NCBI RefSeq assembly: GCF_003610635.1 | Contig: NZ_RAQJ01000005.1 | Span: 114,416 to 178,415 of the forward strand | Length of the DNA: 64,000 bases | Direction of reading: 5' to 3' | DNA from: Ichthyenterobacterium magnum | Lineage (GTDB): Bacteria > Bacteroidota > Bacteroidia > Flavobacteriales > Flavobacteriaceae | Shown: in pieces, positions 1-8,210 of the stretch | Position numbering within the stretch: position 1 is the first letter of the stretch | Layout: each line of letters starts with the position of its first letter | The notes under the pieces: model-generated | Told to the model about the DNA's origin: nothing | The model's database searches: none | What the model saw: the letters and a program-made list of their open reading frames with translations, nothing else | Translations under genes and position numbers: made by a program

Positions 1-1
1 C

Positions 2-1330
2 GTAAGTACCATCATGCCTTATAAAAACTTAGATGAAGCGATTACGCTCGCCCAAATGGGAAAAGGCTCATTAGTATCTTCAATTGCTACTAATGATGAT
101 AAAATTGCTAAAGAGTATGTGATTAATGCAGCATCTCATCACGGAAGAATATTAGTTCTTAACAGAGAAAGTGCAAAAGAAAGTACAGGTCATGGTTCGC
201 CATTACCTTACTTGGTTCATGGTGGTCCAGGTCGTGCTGGAGGTGGCGAAGAAATGGGAGGCATGCGTGGTATTAAACATTATTTACAACGAACTGCAAT
301 TCAAGGGTCGCCCACAACTATTACTGAAATCACAGGGATTTACCAGCAAAACGCAAAATATAAGGAAGCAGAACAGCATCCATTTAAATATCATTGGGAA
401 GATATCCAACCAGGAATGTCTCTCAAGACCCATAGGCGTACATTTACCGATACAGATATTATCAACTTTGCGAATTTAACTTGGGATCATTTTTATGCAC
501 ATACAGATATCACCTCTTTAGATGGAAGTATTTTTGAAAAAAGAACGGCTCATGGCTATTTCATTATTTCAGCAGCAGCTGGATTATTTGTGTATCCAAA
601 CAAAGGTCCTGTAGCTGCCAATTATGGTTTAGATAGCATTCGATTTTTGCGACCATTGTATCATAACGATACGATTAATGTGCGATTAACATGTAAGGAA
701 AAAGTAGATAGAGATGTCGCTTCGGCGGAGCATCCAAGCGGTATCGTAAAATGGCATGTAGAAGTGTTCGATGCTAATTTTGAGAGTAGACCAGAAAGTC
801 AAAAAAACGATAAAGACAGTCCTTTAGTTGCTGTTGCAACAATTTTAACCATGGTTCAGAAAAAGCAAGAAACCTTTGTTGAAATGACTGATGAACAGAT
901 TGAAGAATGTTTGTCAAAACTTTCAGAAGATATCAAACCTAAATGGGGAATCATGACAGCACAACACATGATAGAGCATTTAGAATATACGTATAAGATT
1001 GCAGCAGGAGAAATTCAGGATTTTGAAATTTCAACGCCTGAAAAGATTTTAGAAAAGGTTAAAAATAGCTTGTATAACTATAAAAAGTTTCCACAAAACT
1101 CTCAATTTCCTCTACTAGAAAAAGATACGCTTGATGACTTGAAACATGAAAATTTATCAATAGCAATTGAAAAATTTAAGGCACAGCGTGAAGCCTATTT
1201 AGAATATTTTAAAGAAAACCCAGAAGCTACATTAAGTAATATGGTTTTTGGAGAATTAAATAAATACGAGTGGTACTTAATAGAGCGTAAGCATTTAAAT
1301 CACCACTTTGAACAATTTGGATTAATTTAA
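2..1330 (+). CDS. paaZ: PaaZ C-terminal part: aldehyde dehydrogenase end, MaoC hydratase and a His-rich tail (5' truncated)
   Basis: The reading frame is open to the window edge, so the gene begins upstream; the ATG at 14 is internal. Residues are numbered from that ATG. Residues 1-100 match the end of an aldehyde dehydrogenase (HGGPGRAGGGEEMGG). Residues 125-283 are a MaoC (R)-hydratase domain with the catalytic pair D158 and H163 in WDHFYAHTD. In the phenylacetyl-CoA pathway PaaZ hydrolyses oxepin-CoA and oxidises the resulting aldehyde. Residues 288-438 form an extra helical domain absent from the E. coli enzyme, with WGIMTAQHMIEH near its start and KHLNHH near its end. That His pattern resembles DinB/DUF1569 proteins, which is an inference. 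The crotonase and paaY that follow on the same strand support the assignment. Confidence 0.9.
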   Translation, partial: VSTIMPYKNLDEAITLAQMGKGSLVSSIATNDDKIAKEYVINAASHHGRILVLNRESAKESTGHGSPLPYLVHGGPGRAGGGEEMGGMRGIKHYLQRTAIQGSPTTITEITGIYQQNAKYKEAEQHPFKYHWEDIQPGMSLKTHRRTFTDTDIINFANLTWDHFYAHTDITSLDGSIFEKRTAHGYFIISAAAGLFVYPNKGPVAANYGLDSIRFLRPLYHNDTINVRLTCKEKVDRDVASAEHPSGIVKWHVEVFDANFESRPESQKNDKDSPLVAVATILTMVQKKQETFVEMTDEQIEECLSKLSEDIKPKWGIMTAQHMIEHLEYTYKIAAGEIQDFEISTPEKILEKVKNSLYNYKKFPQNSQFPLLEKDTLDDLKHENLSIAIEKFKAQREAYLEYFKENPEATLSNMVFGELNKYEWYLIERKHLNHHFEQFGLI

Positions 1331-1518
1331 AAAGATAATAGACCACTTCACTGTCAGAGATTAAAACAGAGAAAGCAGGTGGTTACCCGTTGAAATGCAG
1401 AATATAAAAATCAAATCGTCAAGAATTTCTGAAGCCTTGGAAGAAATTTAGATTTTATTTTTGGTTTTAAAACTGTGAAACAAGTTTTAAAAATTCCTCA
1501 TTTCAACTTGAATTTTTG

Positions 1519-1546
1519 GTTCGTTTTGTTTCAAGACAAAATGAAC
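1519..1546. repeat. Hairpin repeat between paaZ and the crotonase gene
   Basis: GTTCGTTTTGT at 1519-1529 pairs with ACAAAATGAAC at 1536-1546, with one G-T pair and a six-base loop. It lies in the 279-base non-coding stretch after paaZ and has no downstream T-run, so it is more likely an interspersed palindrome than a terminator. I see no gene in 1331-1609. Confidence 0.6.
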
Positions 1547-1580
1547 ATAAGAAATAATAAAGGACAATAATTAAAATAGT

Positions 1581-1598
1581 TTCCTGCCTTCGCAGGAA
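1581..1598. repeat. Short GC-rich palindrome just before the crotonase start
   Basis: TTCCTGC at 1581-1587 pairs with GCAGGAA at 1592-1598 around a CTTC loop. The same core recurs at 4366-4379 and, degenerate, at 4331-4350. The base after the stem completes an ATG at 1598 that belongs to the repeat and should not be taken as the gene start. Confidence 0.75.
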
Positions 1599-1609
1599 TG
1601 ACAAAAAAT

Positions 1610-2362
1610 ATGAGTGATCCATACGTAAAACAAACTATCGAAAACGAAGTAGGATATATAGAGTTTTTTCATCCTGCTCATAATTCCTTGCCTGGAGATG
1701 TATTGGCGAAACTGGCAAATACCATTACTGAAGCTGGACAAAATGATGCTATCAAAGTTATCGTTTTAAAAAGTGGAGGCGACCGTACATTTTGTGCAGG
1801 AGCTAGCTTTAAAGAACTCATTAATATTAATGATGCAGCAACAGGAAAAGTATTCTTTTCAGGGTTTGCCAATGTGATTAATGCCATGCGCAAATGCCCT
1901 AAGTTTATTATTGGACGCATACAAGGAAAAACAGTTGGAGGAGGCGTTGGTTTAGCCGCTTCAACCGATTATTGTATGGCAACAAAATTTGCAGCTATCA
2001 AATTAAGTGAGCTTAATATTGGTATTGGACCATTTGTCGTTGGGCCAGCGATTGAACGTAAAATGGGATTAAGTGCCATGTCTCAAATTGCTATTGATGC
2101 CAATTCATTTTATCCTGCAGAATGGGCAAAACAAAAAGGTTTGTTTACTCATGTGTATGAAAGCACAGAAGCATTAGATGAAGCTGTAAAAACAACGGCA
2201 GAACATTTATGCACCTACAATACAGAAGCCATGACAGAAATGAAAAAAGTATTCTGGAAAGGAACTGATGATTGGGATGAACTGCTAGCAGAACGAGCAC
2301 AAACGAGCGGACGTTTGGTACTTTCAGAATTCACAAAAGAGAAATTAAAAGGGTTTAAATAA
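1610..2362 (+). CDS. Enoyl-CoA hydratase/isomerase family protein (crotonase, phenylacetate cluster)
   Basis: This 250-residue protein is a single crotonase domain. The two oxyanion-hole segments are visible: CAGASFKEL near residue 62 and GKTVGGGVGLAASTD near residue 107. The glutamate in LSELNIGIGP is kept, but the first catalytic glutamate position, in GGGVGLA, is not acidic, so isomerase or altered hydratase activity is possible. It could fill the PaaF or PaaG role in phenylacetyl-CoA breakdown; the sequence does not decide which. I start at ATG 1610 (MSDPYVKQ) because the in-frame ATG at 1598 is part of a palindromic repeat. paaY follows one base after the stop, so the two genes are likely cotranscribed. 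Confidence 0.88.
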   Translation: MSDPYVKQTIENEVGYIEFFHPAHNSLPGDVLAKLANTITEAGQNDAIKVIVLKSGGDRTFCAGASFKELININDAATGKVFFSGFANVINAMRKCPKFIIGRIQGKTVGGGVGLAASTDYCMATKFAAIKLSELNIGIGPFVVGPAIERKMGLSAMSQIAIDANSFYPAEWAKQKGLFTHVYESTEALDEAVKTTAEHLCTYNTEAMTEMKKVFWKGTDDWDELLAERAQTSGRLVLSEFTKEKLKGFK

Positions 2363-2363
2363 G

Positions 2364-2960
2364 ATGGTTTACGAATTCCAAGGATACATACCAGTTATAC
2401 ACGAAACAAGTTTTGTGCATCCTTTGGCTGCTGTAACAGGTAACGTCATTATTGGTGAAAACTGTTATATAGGTCCAGGTGCTGCAATTCGTGGAGATTG
2501 GGGACAAATCATTTTAGAAGATGGTGTAAATGTTCAGGAAAATTGTACAGTACATATGTTTCCTGGGAAATCGATTACACTTAAAGAAAGTGCCCATGTT
2601 GGTCATGGCGCCATAATTCATGGCGCTAATTTGGGAAGGAATTGTTTGATAGGAATGAATACAGTCATCATGGACGATGCCGAAATTGGTGATGAATCTA
2701 TAGTAGGAGCCATGGCATTTGTAAAAGCAGAAACTAAAGTTCCGAAACGAAGTTTAGTCGTCGGTAATCCAGCAAAAGTGATTAAAGAAGTAAGTGATGA
2801 TATGATTGCTTGGAAAACAAAAGGCACACAATTATATCAGCAATTACCAAAAGATTGCCATGAAAGTTTAAAAGAAGTAGAGCCTCTACGTGAGGTTCCA
2901 GAACATATGAAAATTCAGGAAGGTGTTTATGACACGTTAAGGGATTTTATGAAAAAATAA
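2364..2960 (+). CDS. paaY: PaaY-type hexapeptide-repeat thioesterase/carbonic anhydrase-like protein
   Basis: The 198-residue protein is a left-handed beta-helix of isoleucine- and valine-rich hexapeptides (residues 18-135), followed by an alpha-helical tail. Metal-binding histidines of the gamma carbonic anhydrase type are visible: H64 in TVHMFP, and H81 and H86 in HVGHGAIIHG. PaaY proteins are thought to clear dead-end CoA thioesters formed during phenylacetate breakdown. The position directly behind the crotonase (one-base gap) and after paaZ supports that role over a free-standing carbonic anhydrase. The next gene starts two bases after the stop. Confidence 0.87.
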   Translation: MVYEFQGYIPVIHETSFVHPLAAVTGNVIIGENCYIGPGAAIRGDWGQIILEDGVNVQENCTVHMFPGKSITLKESAHVGHGAIIHGANLGRNCLIGMNTVIMDDAEIGDESIVGAMAFVKAETKVPKRSLVVGNPAKVIKEVSDDMIAWKTKGTQLYQQLPKDCHESLKEVEPLREVPEHMKIQEGVYDTLRDFMKK

Positions 2961-2962
2961 AT

Positions 2963-4285
2963 ATGAGTTTTGAATTTAAAATGCCCAAATTGGGTGAAAG
3001 TATTACAGAAGCGGCTATTATAACATGGTTCAAAAATGTAGGTGATACTATTGAAGAAGATGAGATGCTACTTGAAGTTGCTACAGATAAGGTAGATTCT
3101 GAAGTGCCTTCAACTGTTTCAGGTGTTATTGAAGAAATTCTATATGAGGCAAATGCCGTCATTAAAATAGGAGAAACAATTGCAATTATTAAAACGGATG
3201 GTAAAGTTTCAACTTCAAAAAAGAAATCAAAAGAGTCTACTGTAATTCAGAGCGATAGCGAAGAATCTCAAAAAAATAAAAACAGAAAAAAGAAGCGAAC
3301 TGTTATTCCGAGCATCGTTGAAGAATCTCATTCAGCTTCATTTTCGGTTTCAAATTCAAATCAATTCTTTTCACCATTAGTTATTGAAATTGCTAAAACG
3401 CATCATATCAGCTTTGAAGAACTAGCAAGAATACCTGCTACAGGACACGAAGGGCGATTACGTAAGAGTGATGTGTTTCAGTATATAGAAGATGGTAGGC
3501 CTTATAAGTTTGCACAACCTGTTGCTCAACAAGACCCAACCGCTTATCGTATTCCGCAATTAAACTTTGACAAAGGCAAAGGAAAAGTGATTGAAATGGA
3601 TAGAATGCGTCAGATGATTGCTGACCATATGGTGTATTCAAAACACACATCGCCACATGTTACCGCTTATGTTGAAGCCGATTTAACAAATATGGTGAAT
3701 TGGAGAAATGCAAATAAAGTTGCCTTTCAAGAAAAACATGGAGAACGTTTAACCTTTACGCCATTATTTGTTGAAACTGTAGCCAAAGCTGTTAAAGATT
3801 TTCCAAATATTAATGCATCTGTAGATGGTAAAAATATCATTGTAAAAGAAGACATTAATATAGGTATGGCAACAGCTCTACCAAGTGGAAATTTAATTGT
3901 TCCAGTAGTGAAGCATGCTGATACTAAAGATTTAAAAGCATTAGCCTCTAATGTTAATGAATTAGCCAATAAAGCTAGAGAGAATAACTTAAAAGCTGAT
4001 GATATTCAAGGGAGCACCTTTACAATTTCAAATGTAGGAACCTTTGGAAGCGTTATGGGAACACCAATAATTAATCAGCCAGAAGTAGCCATTCTTGCTT
4101 TAGGAATTATTAAAAAACGACCTGAAGTCATCACGACTGAAAAAGGTGATGAAATTGCGATTAGAAGTATGATGTACTTGTCGCTTTCATTTGACCATAG
4201 AGTTGTTGATGGGTTTCTGGGAGGAAGTTTTGTGCGACGTGTTGCGGATTATTTTGAGCAATTTAATGTGAATAGAAAAATATAA
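2963..4285 (+). CDS. Dihydrolipoyl acyltransferase (E2) of a 2-oxoacid dehydrogenase complex
   Basis: Residues 1-78 are a lipoyl domain with the lipoylated lysine K43 in ATDKVDSE. Residues 135-176 are the peripheral subunit-binding domain (SPLVIEIAK to RKSDVFQYIE). Residues 210-440 are the catalytic acyltransferase domain ending with SFDHRVVDG, which gives H412 and D416 as catalytic residues. The fused E1 downstream makes a branched-chain or related 2-oxoacid substrate likely; E3 is not encoded here. The linker at residues 93-122 holds two copies of a translated palindrome (TVIQSDSEES and TVIPSIVEES) separated by a lysine-rich stretch. Start at ATG 2963, two bases after paaY. Confidence 0.92.
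   Translation: MSFEFKMPKLGESITEAAIITWFKNVGDTIEEDEMLLEVATDKVDSEVPSTVSGVIEEILYEANAVIKIGETIAIIKTDGKVSTSKKKSKESTVIQSDSEESQKNKNRKKKRTVIPSIVEESHSASFSVSNSNQFFSPLVIEIAKTHHISFEELARIPATGHEGRLRKSDVFQYIEDGRPYKFAQPVAQQDPTAYRIPQLNFDKGKGKVIEMDRMRQMIADHMVYSKHTSPHVTAYVEADLTNMVNWRNANKVAFQEKHGERLTFTPLFVETVAKAVKDFPNINASVDGKNIIVKEDINIGMATALPSGNLIVPVVKHADTKDLKALASNVNELANKARENNLKADDIQGSTFTISNVGTFGSVMGTPIINQPEVAILALGIIKKRPEVITTEKGDEIAIRSMMYLSLSFDHRVVDGFLGGSFVRRVADYFEQFNVNRKI
3241..3330. repeat. Two in-frame palindromic repeat copies inside the E2 linker
   Basis: Two related 30-base units begin at 3241 and 3301, exactly 60 bases apart. Each has an ATTC arm, a GAGC core and a GAAT arm followed by CTCA. Both are read in the same frame, giving TVIQSDSEES and TVIPSIVEES. 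The layout matches the unit at 4816-4842, so this appears to be a dispersed palindrome that has landed in coding DNA. The copies are partly decayed. Confidence 0.75.
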
Positions 4286-4295
4286 ACAAACTGTC

Positions 4296-4316
4296 ATTCC
4301 GTACTTGATACGGAAT
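4296..4316. repeat. Perfect 8-bp hairpin between E2 and E1 genes
   Basis: ATTCCGTA at 4296-4303 pairs perfectly with TACGGAAT at 4309-4316 around a five-base loop. It is preceded by TGTC and followed by CCAC, as in dispersed flavobacterial palindromes. There is no T-run, so it is not a typical terminator. Confidence 0.75.
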
Positions 4317-4330
4317 CCACATATAAACAG

Positions 4331-4379
4331 ATTCTTGCTTTTGCAGGAATGAATTAAAATAGATACCTGCTTTCGCAGG
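4331..4379. repeat. Two adjacent palindromes in the E2-E1 spacer
   Basis: The first hairpin (4331-4350) pairs ATTCTTGC with GCAGGAAT, with one G-T pair. The second (4366-4379) pairs CCTGC with GCAGG around TTTC. With 4296-4316, three different hairpins occupy about 85 bases of a 102-base spacer. The last ends nine bases before the E1 start codon and could affect its translation. Confidence 0.7.
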
Positions 4380-4387
4380 CACTTAAT

Positions 4388-6463
4388 ATGAATAAAGACA
4401 TACTAAAAAAAGGATTTTCAAACTTGTGTACTGCCAAAGCAATGGCAGAATTGTACGAAGCTAATTTTAAGCAAGTTTCTAAATACGTTCACGCCACATC
4501 TAGAGGTCACGAAGCGATTCAAACCGCTTTAGGAATGCAATTATTGCCTCAAGATTATGCATTTCCATATTATAGAGACGATGCCATGTTATTGTCATTT
4601 GGGTTGCAACCGTATGATTTGATGTTGCAATTATTAGCTAAAAAAGAAGACCCTTTTTCTGGTGGAAGAACTTACTATTCGCATCCAAGTTTAAAGGATG
4701 ATGATAAACCAAAAATTCCGCATCAATCCTCTGCTACAGGAATGCAAGCTATTCCAGCAACTGGTGTTGCTATGGGAATGCAGTACATTGAAAAACAAGG
4801 TATAATGAATTCAAATGTCGCCCTGAGCGCAGTCGAAGGGCCTCATGAAAACCCAATTACAGTTTGCTCTTTAGGAGATGCATCTGTAACCGAAGGTGAA
4901 ATAGCTGAAGCCTTTCAAATGGCAGCTTTAAAACAAATGCCAATTCTGTATTTGGTACAAGATAATGGTTGGGATATTTCGGCTAACGCAGCAGAAACTA
5001 GAGCACAAAATGCTTATGAATATGCACAAGGATTTCATGGCTTAGATGCCATTTCTATTGATGGCGCAAATTTTATTGAAAGTTACGAAGCAGTTGAAAA
5101 GGTTATTAAAACTATCCGAAAAGAAAGACGTCCATTTTTAGTCCATGCTAAAGTACCGTTACTGAACCATCACACATCTGGTGTGCGTATGGAATGGTAT
5201 CGTGATGATTTAGACGAAGCACGTTCTCGAGACCCTTATCCAGTAATAAAGCAACAATTATTAGATAACGGTTTTTCTTCAGACGAAGTAGAAGCTATAG
5301 AAAATTCCGCGAAAGCGAAAGTTGAAAGCGATTTTAAGAAAGCACTACTAGCTGAAGACCCGAAGCCCAAAGATTTATTTACGCATGATTTTGCGCCAAC
5401 ACCAATTACTGAAGAACAAGGAGAACGCTCACCAGAAGGCGCAGATAAAGTAGTGATGGTCGATTGCGCCTTATTTGCAGTTGAAGAACTCATGAATCAA
5501 CACAAAGAGTGTTTGTTATACGGACAAGATGTTGGTGGACGACTTGGAGGTGTATTTAGAGAAGCAGCAACATTAGCTCAAAAATTTGGTGATGACCGCG
5601 TGTTTAATACACCTATTCAAGAAGCTTTTATTGTGGGTTCAACCGTTGGTATGTCAGCCGTTGGATTAAAGCCTATTGTTGAGGTTCAGTTTGCAGATTA
5701 CATTTGGCCAGGCCTTAATCAGTTGTTTACAGAAGTAAGTAGAAGCTGTTATTTAAGTAATGGAAAATGGCCTGTAAGTATGATTTTGCGTGTGCCAATT
5801 GGTGCTTACGGCAGTGGTGGACCTTATCATTCATCTTCTGTTGAAAGTGTGATTACTAATATTCGAGGTATTAAAATAGCCTACCCAAGCAATGGTGCCG
5901 ATTTAAAAGGTTTGATGAAAGCTGCCTATTATGACCCAAATCCTGTGGTAATTTTAGAGCATAAAGGTTTGTATTGGTCAAAAGTGCCAGGGACTTTAAC
6001 AGCAACATCTGTAGAGCCAAGTGAAGATTATGTATTACCATTTGGTAAAGCGTGGGTACTTCAAGAAATCTGGAAGCAAGACGATTTAGAAACACTGACT
6101 ATCGTTACTTACGGAATGGGAGTGCATTGGGCATATAATGCTTCAAGAGAATTAGGAATACGTGATCAGATTGAGATTATAGATTTAAGAACCTTATTTC
6201 CTTTAGATGAAGATACTATTATGACATCGGTTAAGAAAACAGGGAAGTGTTTAGTGGTTACAGAAGAGCCAAGCAATAATAGTTTTGCAAGAGCATTGGC
6301 TGGGAAAATACAAGAAGAATGTTTCAAATATTTAGATGCACCAGTAATGACGATTGGAAGTGAGAATATGCCAGCAATACCTTTAAATTCTACTTTAGAA
6401 CAAACGATGATTCCTTCAACAGAAAAAATAAAGGATAAAATTGAAGACTTGTTAAATTATTAG
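4388..6463 (+). CDS. Fused E1 alpha-beta subunit of a branched-chain-type 2-oxoacid dehydrogenase
   Basis: The 691-residue protein joins the two E1 subunits in one chain, a form common in Bacteroidota. The alpha part (residues 1-330) has the thiamine diphosphate motif from GD (163-164) to N193, in GDASVTEGE and QDNGWDIS. The beta part starts near residue 352 (VVMVDCALFAVEEL) and contains GAYGSGGPYHSSSVES. With the upstream E2 it would decarboxylate a 2-oxoacid, most likely branched-chain, and pass the acyl group to lipoate. Residues 141-154, between KQGIM and NPITVCSLGD, are encoded by an inserted palindromic repeat just before the cofactor motif. Reading through it keeps the frame. Confidence 0.9.
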   Translation: MNKDILKKGFSNLCTAKAMAELYEANFKQVSKYVHATSRGHEAIQTALGMQLLPQDYAFPYYRDDAMLLSFGLQPYDLMLQLLAKKEDPFSGGRTYYSHPSLKDDDKPKIPHQSSATGMQAIPATGVAMGMQYIEKQGIMNSNVALSAVEGPHENPITVCSLGDASVTEGEIAEAFQMAALKQMPILYLVQDNGWDISANAAETRAQNAYEYAQGFHGLDAISIDGANFIESYEAVEKVIKTIRKERRPFLVHAKVPLLNHHTSGVRMEWYRDDLDEARSRDPYPVIKQQLLDNGFSSDEVEAIENSAKAKVESDFKKALLAEDPKPKDLFTHDFAPTPITEEQGERSPEGADKVVMVDCALFAVEELMNQHKECLLYGQDVGGRLGGVFREAATLAQKFGDDRVFNTPIQEAFIVGSTVGMSAVGLKPIVEVQFADYIWPGLNQLFTEVSRSCYLSNGKWPVSMILRVPIGAYGSGGPYHSSSVESVITNIRGIKIAYPSNGADLKGLMKAAYYDPNPVVILEHKGLYWSKVPGTLTATSVEPSEDYVLPFGKAWVLQEIWKQDDLETLTIVTYGMGVHWAYNASRELGIRDQIEIIDLRTLFPLDEDTIMTSVKKTGKCLVVTEEPSNNSFARALAGKIQEECFKYLDAPVMTIGSENMPAIPLNSTLEQTMIPSTEKIKDKIEDLLNY
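4816..4842. repeat. Palindromic repeat inserted in frame in the E1 gene
   Basis: The unit has the arms CCCT and AGGG around GAGCGCAGTCGA. It adds the peptide VALSAVEG to the alpha domain, about ten residues before the thiamine-binding GD motif. Arms and core have the same layout as the E2 linker copies but different arm sequences. Confidence 0.7.
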
Positions 6464-6497
6464 CTTTTTGTATCTTACTATACTCTAAACTAATTTT

Positions 6498-7601
6498 ATG
6501 TATACAAGACGCATATTTCCTGTAGGAGGTGTAATAAAATGGACACGTCGACATATTTTTTTGTTCCTTATTCTTGCTACTATTCCAGTTTTATTATTTG
6601 ATTTATTTGGATTTAAATGGTTGCATGTGCCATGGTTACCACTTGGTGTTTTAGGTACTGCCGTAGCATTTGTTGTCAGTTTTAAAAATAATGCCTCTTA
6701 TGATCGATTGTGGGAAGCTCGAAAAATTTGGGGTGGCATTGTTAATGCATCTCGAACGTGGACTATTATGGTCAAGGATTTTATTAATAATGACCATAGT
6801 AAAGAGAAGCTCTCTAAAGATGAACTATTTAAAATTCATAGAGAACTAGTACATCGTCATGTGGCTTGGTTAACTGCTTTGAGATATCAATTAAGAGCCG
6901 ATAAACCATGGGAGCAACATTTAAAATCTGGCAAATCTAATAGAGAATTTAGAGAGAATTATTTTTTGGTATGTGAAGACACTATACCCATAGAAGATGC
7001 CATCAAAGGCTATATGTTAGAAGATGAATTTAAAGAAGTATTTGCTAAAGGAAATAGAGCCTCTCAACTTTTAGGTGTGCAATCTCGACGCTTAAAAGAA
7101 TTAATGCAACAAGGGTTTATTGAAGATTTTAGGCATATGGAACTGGCTAATATGCTCAAAGAGTTCTATACGCTTCAAGGAAAAAGTGAACGTATTAAAA
7201 ACTTTCCTTACCCAAGACAATTTGCTACTTTGAACTACTTATTTGTATGGATTTTCATCATTCTTTTACCTTTTGGAATTATGGAAGGTTTTGAGTCCAT
7301 TGGAGAGCACATTATAGAGGATTTAGCAAATCACGAATCACATTCATCAACTTTACATAAGATTCAGGAATTTATTGCGCAACATTTTGTTTGGTTTTCA
7401 ATTCCGTTTAGTACCATGTTAGCTTGGGTGTTTCACACTATGGAAGCTATTGGAGAGAATACAGAAAACCCATTTGAAGGCGGACCAAATGATGTGCCAA
7501 TTACTGATATGAGTAGAGGTATTGAAATAGATATTAGACAATTAATTGATGATACCGATATTCCTGAACCATACAAATGGAAGAACGATATAGTGATGTA
7601 G
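6498..7601 (+). CDS. Bestrophin-family anion channel-like membrane protein
   Basis: The 367-residue protein has hydrophobic segments near residues 20-38, 45-64, 245-265 and 290-312. The region after the second one (FKNNASYDRLWEARKIWGG) is typical of bacterial bestrophins (YneE/PF01062 type), which form pentameric ion channels in the inner membrane. The long soluble segment between the second and third helices and the C-terminal FEGGPNDVPIT region also fit. It follows the E1 gene by 34 bases but has no obvious functional tie to it. The stop is directly next to the stop of the convergent AlkB-like gene. Confidence 0.85.
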   Translation: MYTRRIFPVGGVIKWTRRHIFLFLILATIPVLLFDLFGFKWLHVPWLPLGVLGTAVAFVVSFKNNASYDRLWEARKIWGGIVNASRTWTIMVKDFINNDHSKEKLSKDELFKIHRELVHRHVAWLTALRYQLRADKPWEQHLKSGKSNREFRENYFLVCEDTIPIEDAIKGYMLEDEFKEVFAKGNRASQLLGVQSRRLKELMQQGFIEDFRHMELANMLKEFYTLQGKSERIKNFPYPRQFATLNYLFVWIFIILLPFGIMEGFESIGEHIIEDLANHESHSSTLHKIQEFIAQHFVWFSIPFSTMLAWVFHTMEAIGENTENPFEGGPNDVPITDMSRGIEIDIRQLIDDTDIPEPYKWKNDIVM

Positions 7602-8210
7602 TTATTCAATAATAGTCCTGAATGTTAAATTAATTCTGGGCTTAGTTGTAAGTTTAGTAGGAGGTAAACGATGGAGCCAATATGTTTGAGTTTCACCTTT
7701 CATGACTAACAAACTTCCGTGTTCTAATGTAAGGCTAGTTTTTTCTTTAGTTGATTTGTGCTTAAAAGCAAACTTGCGTTCCGCACCAAAACTTAGTGAT
7801 GCAATGGCTCCGTTTTTCTTTAAATCTTTTTCGTCATCACTATGCCACGCCATACCTTCACTTCCTTCATGATATAAGTTTAGCAAGCAAGAATTGTATG
7901 TGTGTTCCGTTTTTTCTTCCGTAAGTTGTTTTAATATTAAAAGTGTTTTAGTCCAAGGTAAGGCCAGTTTTGTAGTATTGGAATATGAGTACTCAAAAGG
8001 TTTTTCACCATACCAAGCAACTTTCCGTTTGGTGATTATACGCTTTCCAAACATAATAGCTTCATCGTTTTTCCATGCAATCGCATTTAGTAAGTCATCA
8101 TAATAACGATTAGCCTGAGTTAACGATAATAGTTTCCCGTAATAAAGAACTGTGCCATCTTTGTGGAGTAAGTTTCTTGGCTCATTATTATCTGGGTGAA
8201 ATAAATCTAT
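7602..8210 (-). CDS. AlkB-like 2-oxoglutarate/Fe(II) dioxygenase, apparently starting at an ATA codon
   Basis: The core carries the iron ligands H123 and D125 (WHSDDE), H180 (WLHR) and the 2-oxoglutarate arginine in PRINLTFR. An ATG-based start at 8054 gives only 150 residues and drops a well-formed N-terminus. The frame continues upstream and encodes DLFHPDNNEPRNLL, DGTVLYYG and LLNAIAWKNDEAI, which look like normal AlkB sequence. At the position where family members begin MDLF, the codon is ATA (8208-8210). No ATG, GTG or TTG occurs in frame from there up to the stop near 8259. From ATA the protein has 202 residues, the usual family length. Either ATA is used, or a start-codon mutation has crippled the gene. 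AlkB proteins remove alkyl groups from DNA or RNA bases. Confidence 0.8.
   Translation of the reverse strand: MDLFHPDNNEPRNLLHKDGTVLYYGKLLSLTQANRYYDDLLNAIAWKNDEAIMFGKRIITKRKVAWYGEKPFEYSYSNTTKLALPWTKTLLILKQLTEEKTEHTYNSCLLNLYHEGSEGMAWHSDDEKDLKKNGAIASLSFGAERKFAFKHKSTKEKTSLTLEHGSLLVMKGETQTYWLHRLPPTKLTTKPRINLTFRTIIE

Noticed and set aside
1598..1609. ATG at 1598 as the start of the crotonase gene
   Set aside because: The ATG is completed by a palindromic repeat; the ATG at 1610 gives the normal N-terminus MSDPYVKQ.
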